Assembly: GCA_949152475.1 (NCBI GenBank)
Contig: OX424555.1
Coordinates: 70,757,499-70,821,498, forward strand
From: Terebella lapidaria
Taxonomy: Eukaryota; Annelida; Polychaeta; Terebellida; Terebellidae
Reading direction: 5' to 3'
DNA: 64,000 bases
Part shown: positions 33,946-45,395 of the stretch, piece by piece
Layout of the letters: each line of letters begins with the position of its first letter
Numbering within the stretch: the stretch's first letter is position 1
Position numbers and translations under genes: made by a program
Notes under the pieces: model-generated
Told to the model about the DNA's origin: nothing
Databases searched by the model: none
Seen by the model: only the letters and a program-made list of their open reading frames with translations

Positions 33946-34734
33946 CCTTGGCCGGGCACCTTGGCACCACTGGTGTGCCATCATCCTAGGAGTCAGCACA
34001 GAGAGGATGATTCTGTGTACCAGTAGTATTATTATCAAAAACTGTCAGTTGATAATTTGTTGTTTCAATGATGAGTCATTGTGGAAATCCGGTCTATCAT
34101 TTAATACATCTGTTGAAGTATACATGAGGAAATATAGTAAATAAATTCGTGATCACAATTTTCTATGTATTATTACACGCATGTAACCACATGGAATAAC
34201 TGTTTTTGAAAACTGGTAGCGTCTTTGTCTCAGTTGGCGGAGAGTGAAAACAAGGTGGTAAGTTAAATATATACCTGAGTTGCATGCTGTAATTCGGTGT
34301 CTCGTTCATTCAGTATCCTCAAAATAGGGGCGGGAACACTTTTTATTTTTTATTTGAGAATCGCAAATAAAAAAAATCCGGGAGGCTGCTTTTGAACACA
34401 GGCGGGCGGGACGAGAAACAGAAAATTATTTTTTTTAGGCCTAATACAAAAAGTTATATACATGATTGAATAATTTTAAACCACACTTTCTTCTTTGGAA
34501 TTCAGAAATTATATTTGAGGAATAAGAACATTCATTTGCCAACAATTAATTCCGAATTGACATAAGGAAAAAATAGAACAACAAAAGCTATTGGAAATCA
34601 TGTGTCTAGAATAAGTAGATTTATTAATCAGTCTAGACTACAATATTACGTGGGACTGTGTAAGAGTGATTGGACTAATTGAGCCCGGATTCATAGCTGT
34701 GACGAGTGGTCTATATTGGTGCAGGTTAACTAAT

Positions 34735-34834
34735 TGGTAGGGCTTTGTTGCTATTGCAAAATGTTGTATTTTATGTTTGTTATTGTCATAATCAAAATCT
34801 AGTTGAATTGGTGGTAATAGATTGATACTTACAT
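34735..34834 (+). repeat. R1 repeat fragment (opposite orientation)
   Basis: Ends at GTGGTAATAGATTGATACTT + ACAT, the fixed end; truncated on the other side within the GGGCTTTGTTG segment. Confidence 0.8.
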
Positions 34835-35461
34835 TATACCTATCTTCAGATAATTCATGTTCATATATATGCCTCATTGGACATATACACCTTGTCAATT
34901 CCAACAGGGTTTAGTACAAGGTCGGCCAGAATGATGCAATGTAGTTTTTATTCCGATTAAGTGCACTTGTATTTGGCTGTGTTGCTAAACATACTCAACT
35001 CAGATGTATAAAGTCAATACTCTTATTATTCCATGTACTTTGGTATGCATACGGGTAAATTTATGTTGGTGATGAGTCAGGGCAAATGAGTTGCTTAAAG
35101 AAGGGAAGGGCATATTCAGGTGTGTTCCGGCTACTATCCATGCTATAGAAGACAGCAACAACAACCTAATTTGAATGATTAAATATAGTTTTCCAATGTG
35201 CTAACTGCATTTTAGCACAGTTCAACAGTAAACATGGTGCGTCATTCAGGCAGAGATATGAGAGATCACACCCAAATCATATTGCTCGTTATGTGCGTGT
35301 AATATATAATCACATTGCCAAAATTGGGTTCATTGCGTCTCATGTAAGCATAGATATAATAATTCAATCTTGTTCATACCATTTTGTACATTTTCATCAT
35401 CATTTGACAATATTCCATTATTTTTGCCGACCCTGTATATTCACAACATAAGGCGACTTCA

Positions 35462-35546
35462 CATATAGCAAAATATTGTTTTTTACGTTTGTTATTGGAA
35501 TCATCAAAATTTGGCTGTATTGGTAGTAATAGATTAATACTTACAT
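35462..35546 (+). repeat. R1 repeat fragment (opposite orientation)
   Basis: Ends GTAGTAATAGATTAATACTT + ACAT at the fixed end; shorter truncation than the copy at 34735. Confidence 0.8.
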
Positions 35547-38500
35547 TGATATACAAGTTGAAGCATTATACTACTTGAAGCATTTCTGAAACAACACCAC
35601 TACTTGTTATCATACTGACTTTTCTCCTATTCGTTGTACAGATTTACTCCCTCGTCCTAAATGATTACCGATTTCTGTTCCATCACTCTCAAGCGCAACT
35701 CTTGTTTCCCTTGATATTCTGCATTCCAGTAGGTTTATGGGAAATATGCTCATCACGATCCCCCCCAGAAATAACTTGAATGGATAAATACTAAGCTCAC
35801 AGAGGAAAAAAGTATGGTTAATTGCACAGTTCAGATCTCACCGAAATATTGATATCGTTTGATTGAAGTCAGAACAATAACAAATCTGAAACAGAGAGCT
35901 GCATACGTACAAATGTACGTATGTACGATCACGGCACATGAAACATAAACCCTTTATAATTTATTGTTCGAGTGTAAAGAACGAAATTTGGAATACATTG
36001 CAAAGGTTCAAAGTGCAAAAAACTATATAAAGTACTGGAAGTTGTGCCTAAGTCGATATTGACTTATGTGTGAATTGTGAATGTATCCCTATAAAACTAT
36101 AGTATGGATATTGTGTATGGTTTGTTACTGTTACCGGTACATAATCCGTATTATTATAGCTATTATCACTATTGTATCAAATTATAGTGAATTCAGCTTG
36201 GAAATTCCAAGTTGAAAACAGACCATATTGTGTCGGAATCATGATACCTGCGCCGATACCTCACTCCTGGCCTTTCTACTTAAACCTGGTGTGGACGAAG
36301 AAATTTTTTGTATCATTGTAGCACATACGGAATCTATAATATAGAGTACGTTTAGAAGGTACGGCAAAATAGGCAGATATGAGGAGTACAACAACAACTA
36401 ATATCAGAAGACAAATAAATTTTTATGGCAGTGCGAAAATCTCCGAATATCCATACGAGCTTCTTGCTCTTAAAAGCAAAAACGACCGTACACCTCAGCA
36501 TTACAGTTGTCTAGTTGCAGGCTATCACTGAACAACTTGAAATAGTTGGGATAAGAACAGAATATATGATTGGATATGAATGAGTGGTGATGATAATACA
36601 TTCTCCTATTCCCTATGGCCTGGCTGGACTGCTGTTATCGCATAACGCTCTCTGTTGACGGGCTGTGGTGTCAGAAACACAAAACTATGGACCCATAATA
36701 TAATCCTCTGGCCACATCACCGCACAGAGTGCATTACATTAGAGTACGGCCTCAGGCCGTACAAAAACTGTGTATTTTTGTGTGTACATAGAATTCTGGT
36801 ACATTCCGGTGGTTGTATGTAGATCCGAGTATAATACGCTGAGTATCATGAGTATGGGCAGTTGGAGTTCTAGTTGGCGGAAGGGGTTGGCGAGCATACA
36901 TACATAAATTCACTTTGCAGAACTAGTAATTTCCCTCAGATCTTCGGATGATATGCTGAATTGACGGAGAATGGGGATTTCTGGTAATTATACCACGTTT
37001 AACTGGGTCATGCATCATGTGTAAATTAACCCCCATCTTGGTAACATATATTCTGCGGAACCCAGCAAAGTAAATTTGATTGTCTCCAATAGGTTGACTA
37101 ATTGGTCAGCGCACAACACAAGGTCTTCTAATGTTGCAAAAGACAGATTCCTGGAGCATCACATGACATTCGTTTCCACTGAACTATGGAAAACCGGTAT
37201 TATTGGCGCTATTATTATGCGTATTGCTAATTGGAAATTGTGGACTGCAAATTTTGTGTTTCCGTCGATGTAACACACAAATTACAGATTTCAAAACTGT
37301 TCTGCTATCCGCAGGAATCATTCTCGCCAATATAGTTTCTCATTGATCAACTTTGTCAATTCCAACAAAAATTGTTTACGATTAGCCCCCTCTTGGTTCT
37401 ATTGACTGAAGTCAAAAACATGAATAAGAACATGATCCAGCAATGCTGAGAAACTGCATTTGACTTGGATGGTTACTATATGTACTTGAGGATGAATTTT
37501 ATAATTGCCATGGGAAATGGGTGTGGTGCTGCAAACGGGATTAACATTGAGTGAGATAGTGGATGATTCTTGGTAAAACTAATTGGTTATGCGAACATTC
37601 TACTGCATAAAATAGGAATATTGCAGCTAATTAATGCAAATTGAAACCACTTATTATATAAGCAGCATAGTAGTATTTATTAGTCAAAACACTATGCTGT
37701 AACAGTATTTGACCTAACGTGAATGACATATCAGCTATTGTTATTCAATAATTTCTTGGAATTCAATGACAGAGATGACACACCCATATTTATCCAGATT
37801 AATTTAATCCTTTACGTCAATGAAACCATCGATCGTATTGATAAATATGCATATGCGTGTTTCTATGTCGGTTAGCTGGTCTCCTCGGTTGGTGGTTGGT
37901 TTGATGTCAAAGTGTACTTGATCGTTCATCTGGTTTAAGTTTCTTGCTGATTTAGTATGTATTTTCTTACTTAATTAAGGAGCCAAATTGTCTAATTGTT
38001 CCAAGCGGATCTACGTTCTGTATTTATCTATGTAAGGACATTTTGTTGTTTATATTTTTACGATGTTAAGGATATACAGACAATAATGATTTACGCGAGC
38101 TGTTGGCATCGCGGAAGTTCATCACTGCGCCCGTTACTTGTCAACAAGTGCCGAATAATTGTGGTTATATGACACCTCTTGGGAATCAATACAACTTCGC
38201 TTATCTCGCCAAATTTTTTGCCAAACAGTGTCACAATATTTCAATCATCAGAAAACCTGTATGGTACTGGTAACTTGTGGTCGGCTGTCTCGCGTGAATG
38301 ATTAGTCACCAAATATAATTGAAAATCAATCATCTGCATACAAGAATAATCCAATCTTTTCCAAGACAATTGTTTTCCATACATTGGAGTAGTAGTCCAG
38401 CTAGTTAGGTCAGTGATTCCCAAAATGAGGGGATTTCGATTTGTGTGGATTTTGGCCAGCTTCAAGTGAAGTAACTCCGTGAGAGACTAAAGATAGAGTC

Positions 38501-38639
38501 TGGTCCAAGTTTGTTATTTTTGGCACATCAAAATAGAGGGAATCGTGTGAACTGCTGTATTTTTTCCAGCATGTTCATATCTCCAATTAACGCTGCATGA
38601 GTTGCACTTTTTCACATGTCGAAATTGGGACACTTTTCA

Positions 38640-41000
38640 TTATGACTGGACCCCACCCAAATAACCATCGTTGGAACTTGACAGCAGTGTGTGAAGGGAA
38701 ACAGACCAGCACAGAGGAATGTGTTGTATCACAAATTACACTGTGAAACCATACATATTTGTGCATTTGGTAGGATTGTAGCAAGACAACAGTTAATGGC
38801 CGTACATGATTTTGTGCATGATCATTTACTGTCTTCGAGCATACCTGGAGGTAAATGTTTTACAGGCGAGTGATAATTTGAGGAAAATATAATAATATAT
38901 TATAGCAACTTAGAAGTTTTTGTTCCAAAGTAACTTGGATATGCAGAGTTAAATGTACAGCCAGGTACAAAGTACAGCCAACTTTGTGGATTCTTTATTT
39001 TATCATCATTGCCTGATGTTTAGGACACACACATAATTATATTGGTCAACAATTTTCATACTTTGTCAGAAGTAGCACATACTTTCAGTTTACCGTGCTA
39101 TGGTTCAAATCGAAGCAAATGTCTCGGATGAGGCCAATTTTCTAGTTATTTGCCTCTGTGTGTGTTCTTCAAACAGAGCTCACTTTCTTAGATTGTCTCA
39201 TGCTCGTATATTGTCTACAAGACATTTCAATTTCAATCTGTGAAAAGGTCCCAGGTTTTATTGCAGCCTTACTAAGGCTTTTCCCCTCATGGTTATTAAA
39301 GCTCTCTCCTGGGATTCACTCTGGGTAATGAATTTCTATCAAAGTGTTAGCAGTTCGAGACGCCAATATTGGATACAAATTTTACACTGAGCCATTTGTC
39401 TTCCCATACATATATCTCATTCTAACTTAAAAGACAAAATGTTTCATACGGTATAGCAATCATACAGTTTTTGCTAGTTTGGTAACAGCGAATTTTTATT
39501 TGGCGTAAGTTTTCTCAAACATTTCCTACCATTCGATATCGAATTGTTGTTGAATTAACCGATTGCTGTTAGTTTGGTTACAACCAGGTTTATTTAAATT
39601 AAGTGATCGAGTTTTTTCTATTGCAGCATGTATATGCAAAATCAAATGTTTTATATCATTGCGTGATATTTAAGTCGTGTATAGAATGGTATTTGTCAAC
39701 AATTGTCATTTTCCCTACGTGTGTTCTTCAAACGTTGCTCCCGTTTCCTGTATTGTCTGAAGCTGGTGTATGCCACATCACGTCTAATGACATAGCAATT
39801 CAATTTCAATCTGCGAAAGTGTTAAAGTAATATTGCAGCCACACAAAGATTTTTTTCTCCAACCTCGGCATCATTGTTGTTTTTCCTGGTGAACTCAATC
39901 TGGTTATTGAGATTACTTTCGGGTCTTTATCTAACTGTTGACTGTCAGCAGCTCGACACAGCAATATTGAATGCCAGCTTCACATTGTATTGTGTGTTTA
40001 TGGTGTATTTATGGTGTTTATGTTGTGTAAGTATCAATCTATTACCACGAATACAATCAGATTTGGATGATGCCAATAAGAAACGTAAAATACATTTTGC
40101 AATAGAAACAAAGCCCGACCAAATAGTTTATCCGAAGACACACTGACGTCATCAGGGGCAGACAGTGTGTTAAATGTAGTTTCTACTGTACACCTGAACC
40201 TGATGGAAATAGTATACAACTGCCCATTGTTTATACTGTATTAGGAATATTAACTTACTCCAATATTAATGTACATATATACCAAGCGACTATCTGTATG
40301 CAACTAAATGTCGCCGGAACAGCAACATAGCCATAGAGTCGGCGTCATTTAAGTCTGACCCACTGTTTCTTTGTGATAATTTATTTCTAAAGATAGCTGC
40401 ATTAAATTTTCACAACTTATAATTTTGATTGGCCTAATTTGTTACGAATTTTCAGAAATATTGGAATGTAAACAAAAAATGAGCTCATATATATAATGTA
40501 ATTAGAAAACTTCAAAACATTATTCATATTAGTAATTTGTCGTGGGGAAACTTTTTTGTTTACTGTCCAAACTCTTCCAAATTCTATTCCGAATTAGGCC
40601 GCTATCATAATAACGGCTGTTGAAATTTCTGGAAGAAAAAAAAAACAGTGTGTCAGAGATGAATCATTGCAGCAAATTATATTTTCAGTTGGGAGGGAAC
40701 AGGACGAGAAGAAATACTGTACTGGTATATATCATTACTTCATCAGAATCAATATTTATTAAAATACAAAGGAACCTAAATTTGCATGGGTGATAATTCA
40801 AAATCAGAGAATGAATTCTCCAGGTAGTATTGAACAATATTGCCAATATTCCCAATTGAAACATAACTCGAAAAAACGAAATAATGTCTTCAGATTTGGA
40901 AAATGTCACATGACAATAAACATTGCATAGACTGTAATGCCGGGGTATAAATATATACCACGCCATGTTACATTGTATTAACGACAATTCCTCGGGTTCA
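38640..41000 (+). repeat. R3 macro-repeat, copy II continued (C, F, H blocks)
   Basis: C block from about 38660 (CCATCGTTGGAACTTGACAG, GACCAGCACAGAGGAA, TATCACAAATTACACTGTGA). F block twice, at about 39110-39420 and 39690-40020 (GTGTTCTTCAAAC, TCAATTTCAATCTG, TTATTGCAGCC). H block from about 40240 to 40985 (GGGAACAGGACGA, TATTAAAATACA, GAATTCTCC). R1 copy at 40025-40225 separates F and H. Confidence 0.6.
40025..40225 (-). repeat. R1 repeat
   Basis: Starts at the fixed end GTAAGTATCAATCTATTACC and runs to the AACTGCCC word, with a short internal deletion in the GTTGTTTCTACTG part. A minus-strand frame of 61 codons with NTLSAPDD is kept. Confidence 0.82.
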
Positions 41001-41822
41001 GTATCTTCCCAATTATATTGTTCTCGAACTTATTTCTCGATAAGAGTACTTGTAGTCCTGAACTTGGTCATGTATTTATTATAATTTTAATTCCTCATCC
41101 CTGGTGTGCCAGACCTTGTGAGTGTGTGTCTGTGTGGCCCGATACAGTGGTAGTATTTTTCCATGTTTCTTTTTGTTCCCTGTTTTCTTTTTTTTTTTTT
41201 CGTCTTGTTCCATAATGAAGTCCTATTATTTTCATTTGATCTGACAGGGGTCGATAGTAAGACAGCCATATGGCGATTCAGGCCCTTTCAGCTAATCTTG
41301 TAGTTAGATGTTAACTGATACAACTACCGTTACTGTTATTGAATATCGCTTTATTGCTGTATACATGAACGCTATGCTGATTATATTTGTAAGTGCGGAG
41401 AAATAAACATATATCGTTCGTTGATATATCATATCTTAACAACATTCATTGTTATTTTCAGCCAACATTCATTGTTTTTATCAGCCCACTTCCAATCGTC
41501 CTTCGTGTTTGAACAATGAGGAGGATGAGAGATGAACATAGAATAGAAAGTAATATTGATTCCATCTACACCTGTGCAATCAATGAAGTGTCTTTTCGAC
41601 ACTTCATGGAGTGCACAGGTGTCTTTTCGATAGATCTACTGGAATATTCCAGTAAATATTGGCAATATTTTACTTTATCACATGCTATGAATTTATCTTA
41701 AACTACGAACAGTAGGAACACACAGTGATTTCCGACAGTGTGATAACCTATGCCGGAAACATCATGTTTGCACTATTTTTTCTTCACATTTTTGCTTCAC
41801 ATTTCCATGCATTTGTCTGAAT
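41000..41822. other. Unassigned DNA with a strong hairpin at 41568-41622
   Basis: Arms 41568-41592 and 41598-41622 are 25 bp with two mismatches around a 5-base loop TTTTC (ACACCTGTGCA...ATGAAGTGTC). No protein frame follows and no U-run makes it terminator-like. Nothing else recognised. Confidence 0.75.
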
Positions 41823-42318
41823 AGGGCTGGAAAGCGGAAGTACTGATCGATGACAAATTCCAATGAATTTCTTCGGACTGGGGATAACCACCTGACGCCT
41901 CCCTATCTTTTAACATGGGGGTGCATTTAATATGGTGGTTTTAAGTATATAAACGATGTCTTTAGTGTATTAAAGTATCCATACACGATGAAGATATACA
42001 AAAACTGTTGTAAAAGATAAAAATTGTCCAATTCCACAACATATCCATGCTTCGAAGAGGCACTGAAAAAAAAGGCACTTCGAATAAAGCCTTGCTCTAG
42101 CAAAATTGCCGGCAGACGGCCTGTTATTCTAATGAATTTTGACACAAGTATACCTGCTTTGTACTTTCGCTAAAGTTATTTGACACAAGACATGTTATTC
42201 CAGCAGTTATTGACATTGTTAGAAATGGGCGATAATTGGGTTTATCCCCGGCGACGCCTTATTCACGAATATTTCATTGGAATTTATCACCGATCATACT
42301 TCCGCTTTCCAGCCCTAT
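41821..42318. mobile_element. Inverted-repeat element (MITE-like), about 0.5 kb
   Basis: Ends are inverted over at least 45 bp: ATAGGGCTGGAAAGCGGAAG at 41821 and its inverse ending 42318, then GATCGATGACAAATTCCAAT paired with ATTGGAATTTATCACCGATC. Pairing continues patchily inward (GACGCCT at both sides). No transposase. The target-site duplication is not clear; AT on both sides would fit but is weak. Confidence 0.8.
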
Positions 42319-42559
42319 GCGTTTTGATTTTGAAAGAACAATGAAATCACGAGTGTTCACGAGTGAAAATCACGACAATGAAACATCACGCGATTCAGCC
42401 TTAGTAACATATAACCATGCAGAAAACGTACAACCACTGTGACGTCATAATACAAAGTATTTGACGACCAGATGATCTGCATTGTTCATACTGTTTCCTA
42501 GCAACGCACATGTTTACGAGTCTTCGATCTGCTCAGTAGAAGGGTCCCTGGGTACAATC

Positions 42560-42815
42560 AAGGATTGTAAGCAGTTCTTGCAATCTTTGGTACAATTTCA
42601 CTCTAATGTACATGGTTTGGGTTTTCAGAATCATAAATTCATAGCATGTGATAAAAACAAAAACCTGTTTCGTGTGATTTCCAGCACGCCCGAAAGAGCT
42701 CGTTTGAACTGGCGGAATAACATCAGAAAGCATTCTTGTATTCTTCCGCCAGTTAAAACTCGATCTTTCCCGCGTGCTGGAAAACACACTCACCTAGTTT
42801 TGTCATTGTATTCAT
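42560..42815. repeat. Long imperfect palindrome
   Basis: Centred near 42730. Arms 42681-42720 and 42741-42780 pair closely (CCAGCACGC, AACTGGCGGAA) and weaker pairing extends to about 42650 and 42810. Because of the symmetry, both strands encode similar short peptides (ERARLNWR.N on plus, ERSSFNWRKN on minus); this is a consequence of the palindrome, not evidence for a gene. Confidence 0.82.
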
Positions 42816-42852
42816 AGACTGGGAGACATTTCAGAGTACGGTCATTTTCACG

Positions 42853-43250
42853 AAAGGCGGCGCTCCAGCACCCGTCTTTCACACAATTCGTCCTTTGCAT
42901 TCTGGGATACCGAAAATAGTTCCAACATGGATGCCTCTATGAATCGAAGTCATTTTGAATGTTTGTGATATTTTGTTACAGACAAGACATATTGTCGAAA
43001 ACTATACACTTTTTTAAGAGATTGTGATAGAATAACTTCAGTAGCGGTGTCCGTGGCAATCTTTGAAAAATTCATGGCTGAGGCATGACTGCCTGGTCGA
43101 TCCGTGCAAAACAACAAAGCACGTGCTCGTGTTTACAAAACGCGCATTAATACGGACTATTTTTTGCCGCGCATGGACACTGTCCCCTGATTCAGGGGAC
43201 CAGAGAATCGGTTACTACTAAGACGGGTGCTTCGGAGTGCCGTCTGGTGG
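42853..43250. mobile_element. Inverted-repeat element (MITE-like), about 0.4 kb
   Basis: Left end near 42856 GGCGGCGCTCCAGCACCCGT, right end near 43245 inverse of GACGGCACTCCGAAGCACCC. An exact palindrome GTCCCCTGATTCAGGGGAC lies at 43182-43200. Boundaries are approximate and no target duplication is evident. Confidence 0.6.
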
Positions 43251-44219
43251 ACAAAACGAGTTATTCGGTAAGCAGAGCATTATTAACTTAGCACTGACCC
43301 GTGATCAAACGAATAGACTGATGACAACAATAAACATTGATATATTGTAGTAACACCCCCAGTTTCCTCTCAACGAAGATATTCGTTGCACCCATTCATT
43401 TCCTACTCATAAATGATTTCCGAATTCTGTTCCATCACTCTCAAGCGCACCTTCTTTGATGTCATGTTGTGCTTTCGCATAATCAGTGAATATCGTGATC
43501 TATGTATGAAGCTGCTACATATGCTAGAGCTGAGGGAGATATGCACTTCTAAGATTAACTCTGAATCGAAGATTGAAGACTAAGCTCACGGAGGCGAAAT
43601 GTATGGTTAATTATACAATTTACATTTCACCTTGAACACTGGTATCGTTTGAAGCCAGAAAAGTAGGAACCTTGCAGCAAAGAATCAGACATGCATTTTA
43701 TATGTACACTCCTGAAGGCTTACATTCAAATAACCTCGTGATGTATTGTTCTAGTGCAAAAGAAATGTGAATGGTTCAAATCATGACGTAGAAACTTAAT
43801 TCGATATTCACTTAGTAAGCTTATATGTTTATAGTACACCCTGTTGAGTGTCAAAATATATGTATAATACACTGAACATGGGCAGTTGGAGCTCTAGTTG
43901 GCAGAACAGTTTGGAAAGCCTACATAAGGCAAAATGAGATGTCACTTCTAAGACTTCTTTAAGAATTGGTATCTTTTTAGATCTGCGAATGGTGTGCTTA
44001 AGTGAGGACACACCACTGAGAAGATGGGAGTAATTACACTACGTGACATGGAGTCCATCGTGTGTGAAGTGTAATCAAGACATACCCCAGGAGGGTCACA
44101 TGGCGTTTGTTTCATGGAAAGTTGGTTTTATCAATGCTAATTGCACAATGCTGATGATTGGGAATTTTTCTGTTCATATGATTTAACAATACCACACACA
44201 CAGGCATCACCACGATTAG

Positions 44220-44560
44220 ATACTGTTAATTCAGGGGCAGAAAATTATGTTGTTTCTACTCTGAATATAATGATAATGAAATACAGCTTTCCATAAATTC
44301 GGTCCGAAATAAAACCAATGTCTCACAAACCACACTGTTATATCAGGGGCAGAAACTGCATGAAATTATGTTGTTTCTGCTCCATATATAATGATAATGA
44401 AATACAGCTTTCCATAAATTCTTAACAAAGATTCTAGTCCAAAATCAGCCTACACTCTCACAAACCACACTGTTATATCAGGGGCAGAAACTGCATGAAT
44501 AATAGGTTGTTCCCACTCCATGAGTAATGATAATGAACTACAGCTTTTCATAAACTCGTA
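44220..44560 (+). repeat. Local triplication within R3 block G
   Basis: AGGGGCAGAAA starts at about 44233, 44345 and 44480, each followed by TTATGTTGTTTCT or similar and ATAATGATAATGAA.TACAGC. Spacings 112 and 135 bp. Single copies lie at 52.79 and 63.72 kb, so the triplication is private to this unit. Confidence 0.82.
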
Positions 44561-44562
44561 AC

Positions 44563-44604
44563 GCGAAACTGAATGACTCGTGTGTGGGAGTCATTCAGTT
44601 TCGC
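44563..44604. repeat. Perfect 16-bp hairpin
   Basis: GCGAAACTGAATGACT at 44563-44578 pairs exactly with 44589-44604 across a 10-base loop. It sits at the junction between R3 blocks G and C. Confidence 0.9.
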
Positions 44605-45226
44605 ATTTCATATCATTCAGGATAAGGTAACTCCACCAGAAAGTAATTTCTAATGCCAACTAACCAACAATGGAACTTGACAGTTGGTGTAAATAGATTA
44701 TACTTGACTGCGGGACCCTTCATCCGCGTCTCCATTCACGGTCGTCATCGCTTTCTAGGCATGACATGAAATGTAATCCGTGGAACTAAATTGGCTCATG
44801 TTCGTAGTTGACAGGTGACTGGATTACCCTCCATGAACTCGGGCTCGACAATATGCATAATGCGAACGATGCTTGGCACGAACAAGGTATGGTACAGTAA
44901 GCTTTTCCAGACCAGCACAGAGAATAACTGCATTTATCACAAATTACACTATAAAGTCATAAATATTTGTTGTACATTTTGTTAGTATGGTATACAACAG
45001 GACAGGTTGTGGTCGTAGATGTTTTTATGCACGGTCATATGGTCAACATGTGCACAACTGAGTGTTTTTTCAATCAGGTACTATGTACAACCATGTGGAT
45101 TCGGTATGATATTATAATGTCTGTTGTTCAAGAAATTAACATATAATGGTATTGGTCAACACTCATCATACTTTGACAGAAACGATAATACGTACCTCCA
45201 TAATCATAATTTCATAGTTGTTGGAC

Positions 45227-45395
45227 AGTTGTATGTTAATTCCATCAGGTGTACAGTAGGAACAAAAACATTCCCCACGTTGATGACGCCAGTGTGCCTT
45301 TGAATAGGCTAATTGGTCGGGGTTTGTTTCTATTGCAAAATGTTGTATTTTATGTTTGTTTGCTAGTTATATCGTGGTAATATATTGATACTTAC
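45227..45395 (+). repeat. R1 repeat fragment (opposite orientation)
   Basis: Truncated in the GTTGTATGTTAATTCCATCA segment, ends TATATTGATACTTAC at the fixed end. Inserted between R3 blocks C and F. Confidence 0.8.

Larger units (their letters stand above)
32600..38640 (+). repeat. R3 macro-repeat, copy II (X, B, D, E blocks, then a second X and B)
   Basis: X block at 32640-32890 (ACATGGATGGCTACTG, GGAAGATTGACATT) and again at 37440-37640. B block at 32990-33420 (GTTATCAAGAT, TTTCCATATCAGTGAG) and again near 37740-37900. D block at 35620-36900 (TTCTGTTCCATCACTCTCAA, GCTCACAGAGG, GGGCAGTTGGAGTTCTAGTT). E block at 36930-37260. Each is matched in the later copies. Two X/B pairs here imply an internal duplication or a fused unit. 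R1 fragments sit at 34735-34834 and 35462-35546, both on the plus-strand-reversed orientation. Confidence 0.6.

Noticed and set aside
35901..35922. CATACGTACAAATGTACGTATG palindrome-like word
   Set aside because: Ten-base arms of alternating purine-pyrimidine sequence; low complexity makes chance likely and nothing nearby depends on it.
36744..36762. GTACGGCCTCAGGCCGTAC hairpin
   Set aside because: Only an 8-bp stem; expected occasionally by chance in 64 kb.
41568..41622. Hairpin as a transcription terminator or microRNA precursor
   Set aside because: No T-run or coding unit for a terminator, and a 25-bp stem with a 5-base loop is too short-looped for a typical animal microRNA hairpin without read support.
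42482..42817. Overlapping frames on opposite strands encoding similar peptides
   Set aside because: Explained by the palindrome centred near 42730, not by genes.
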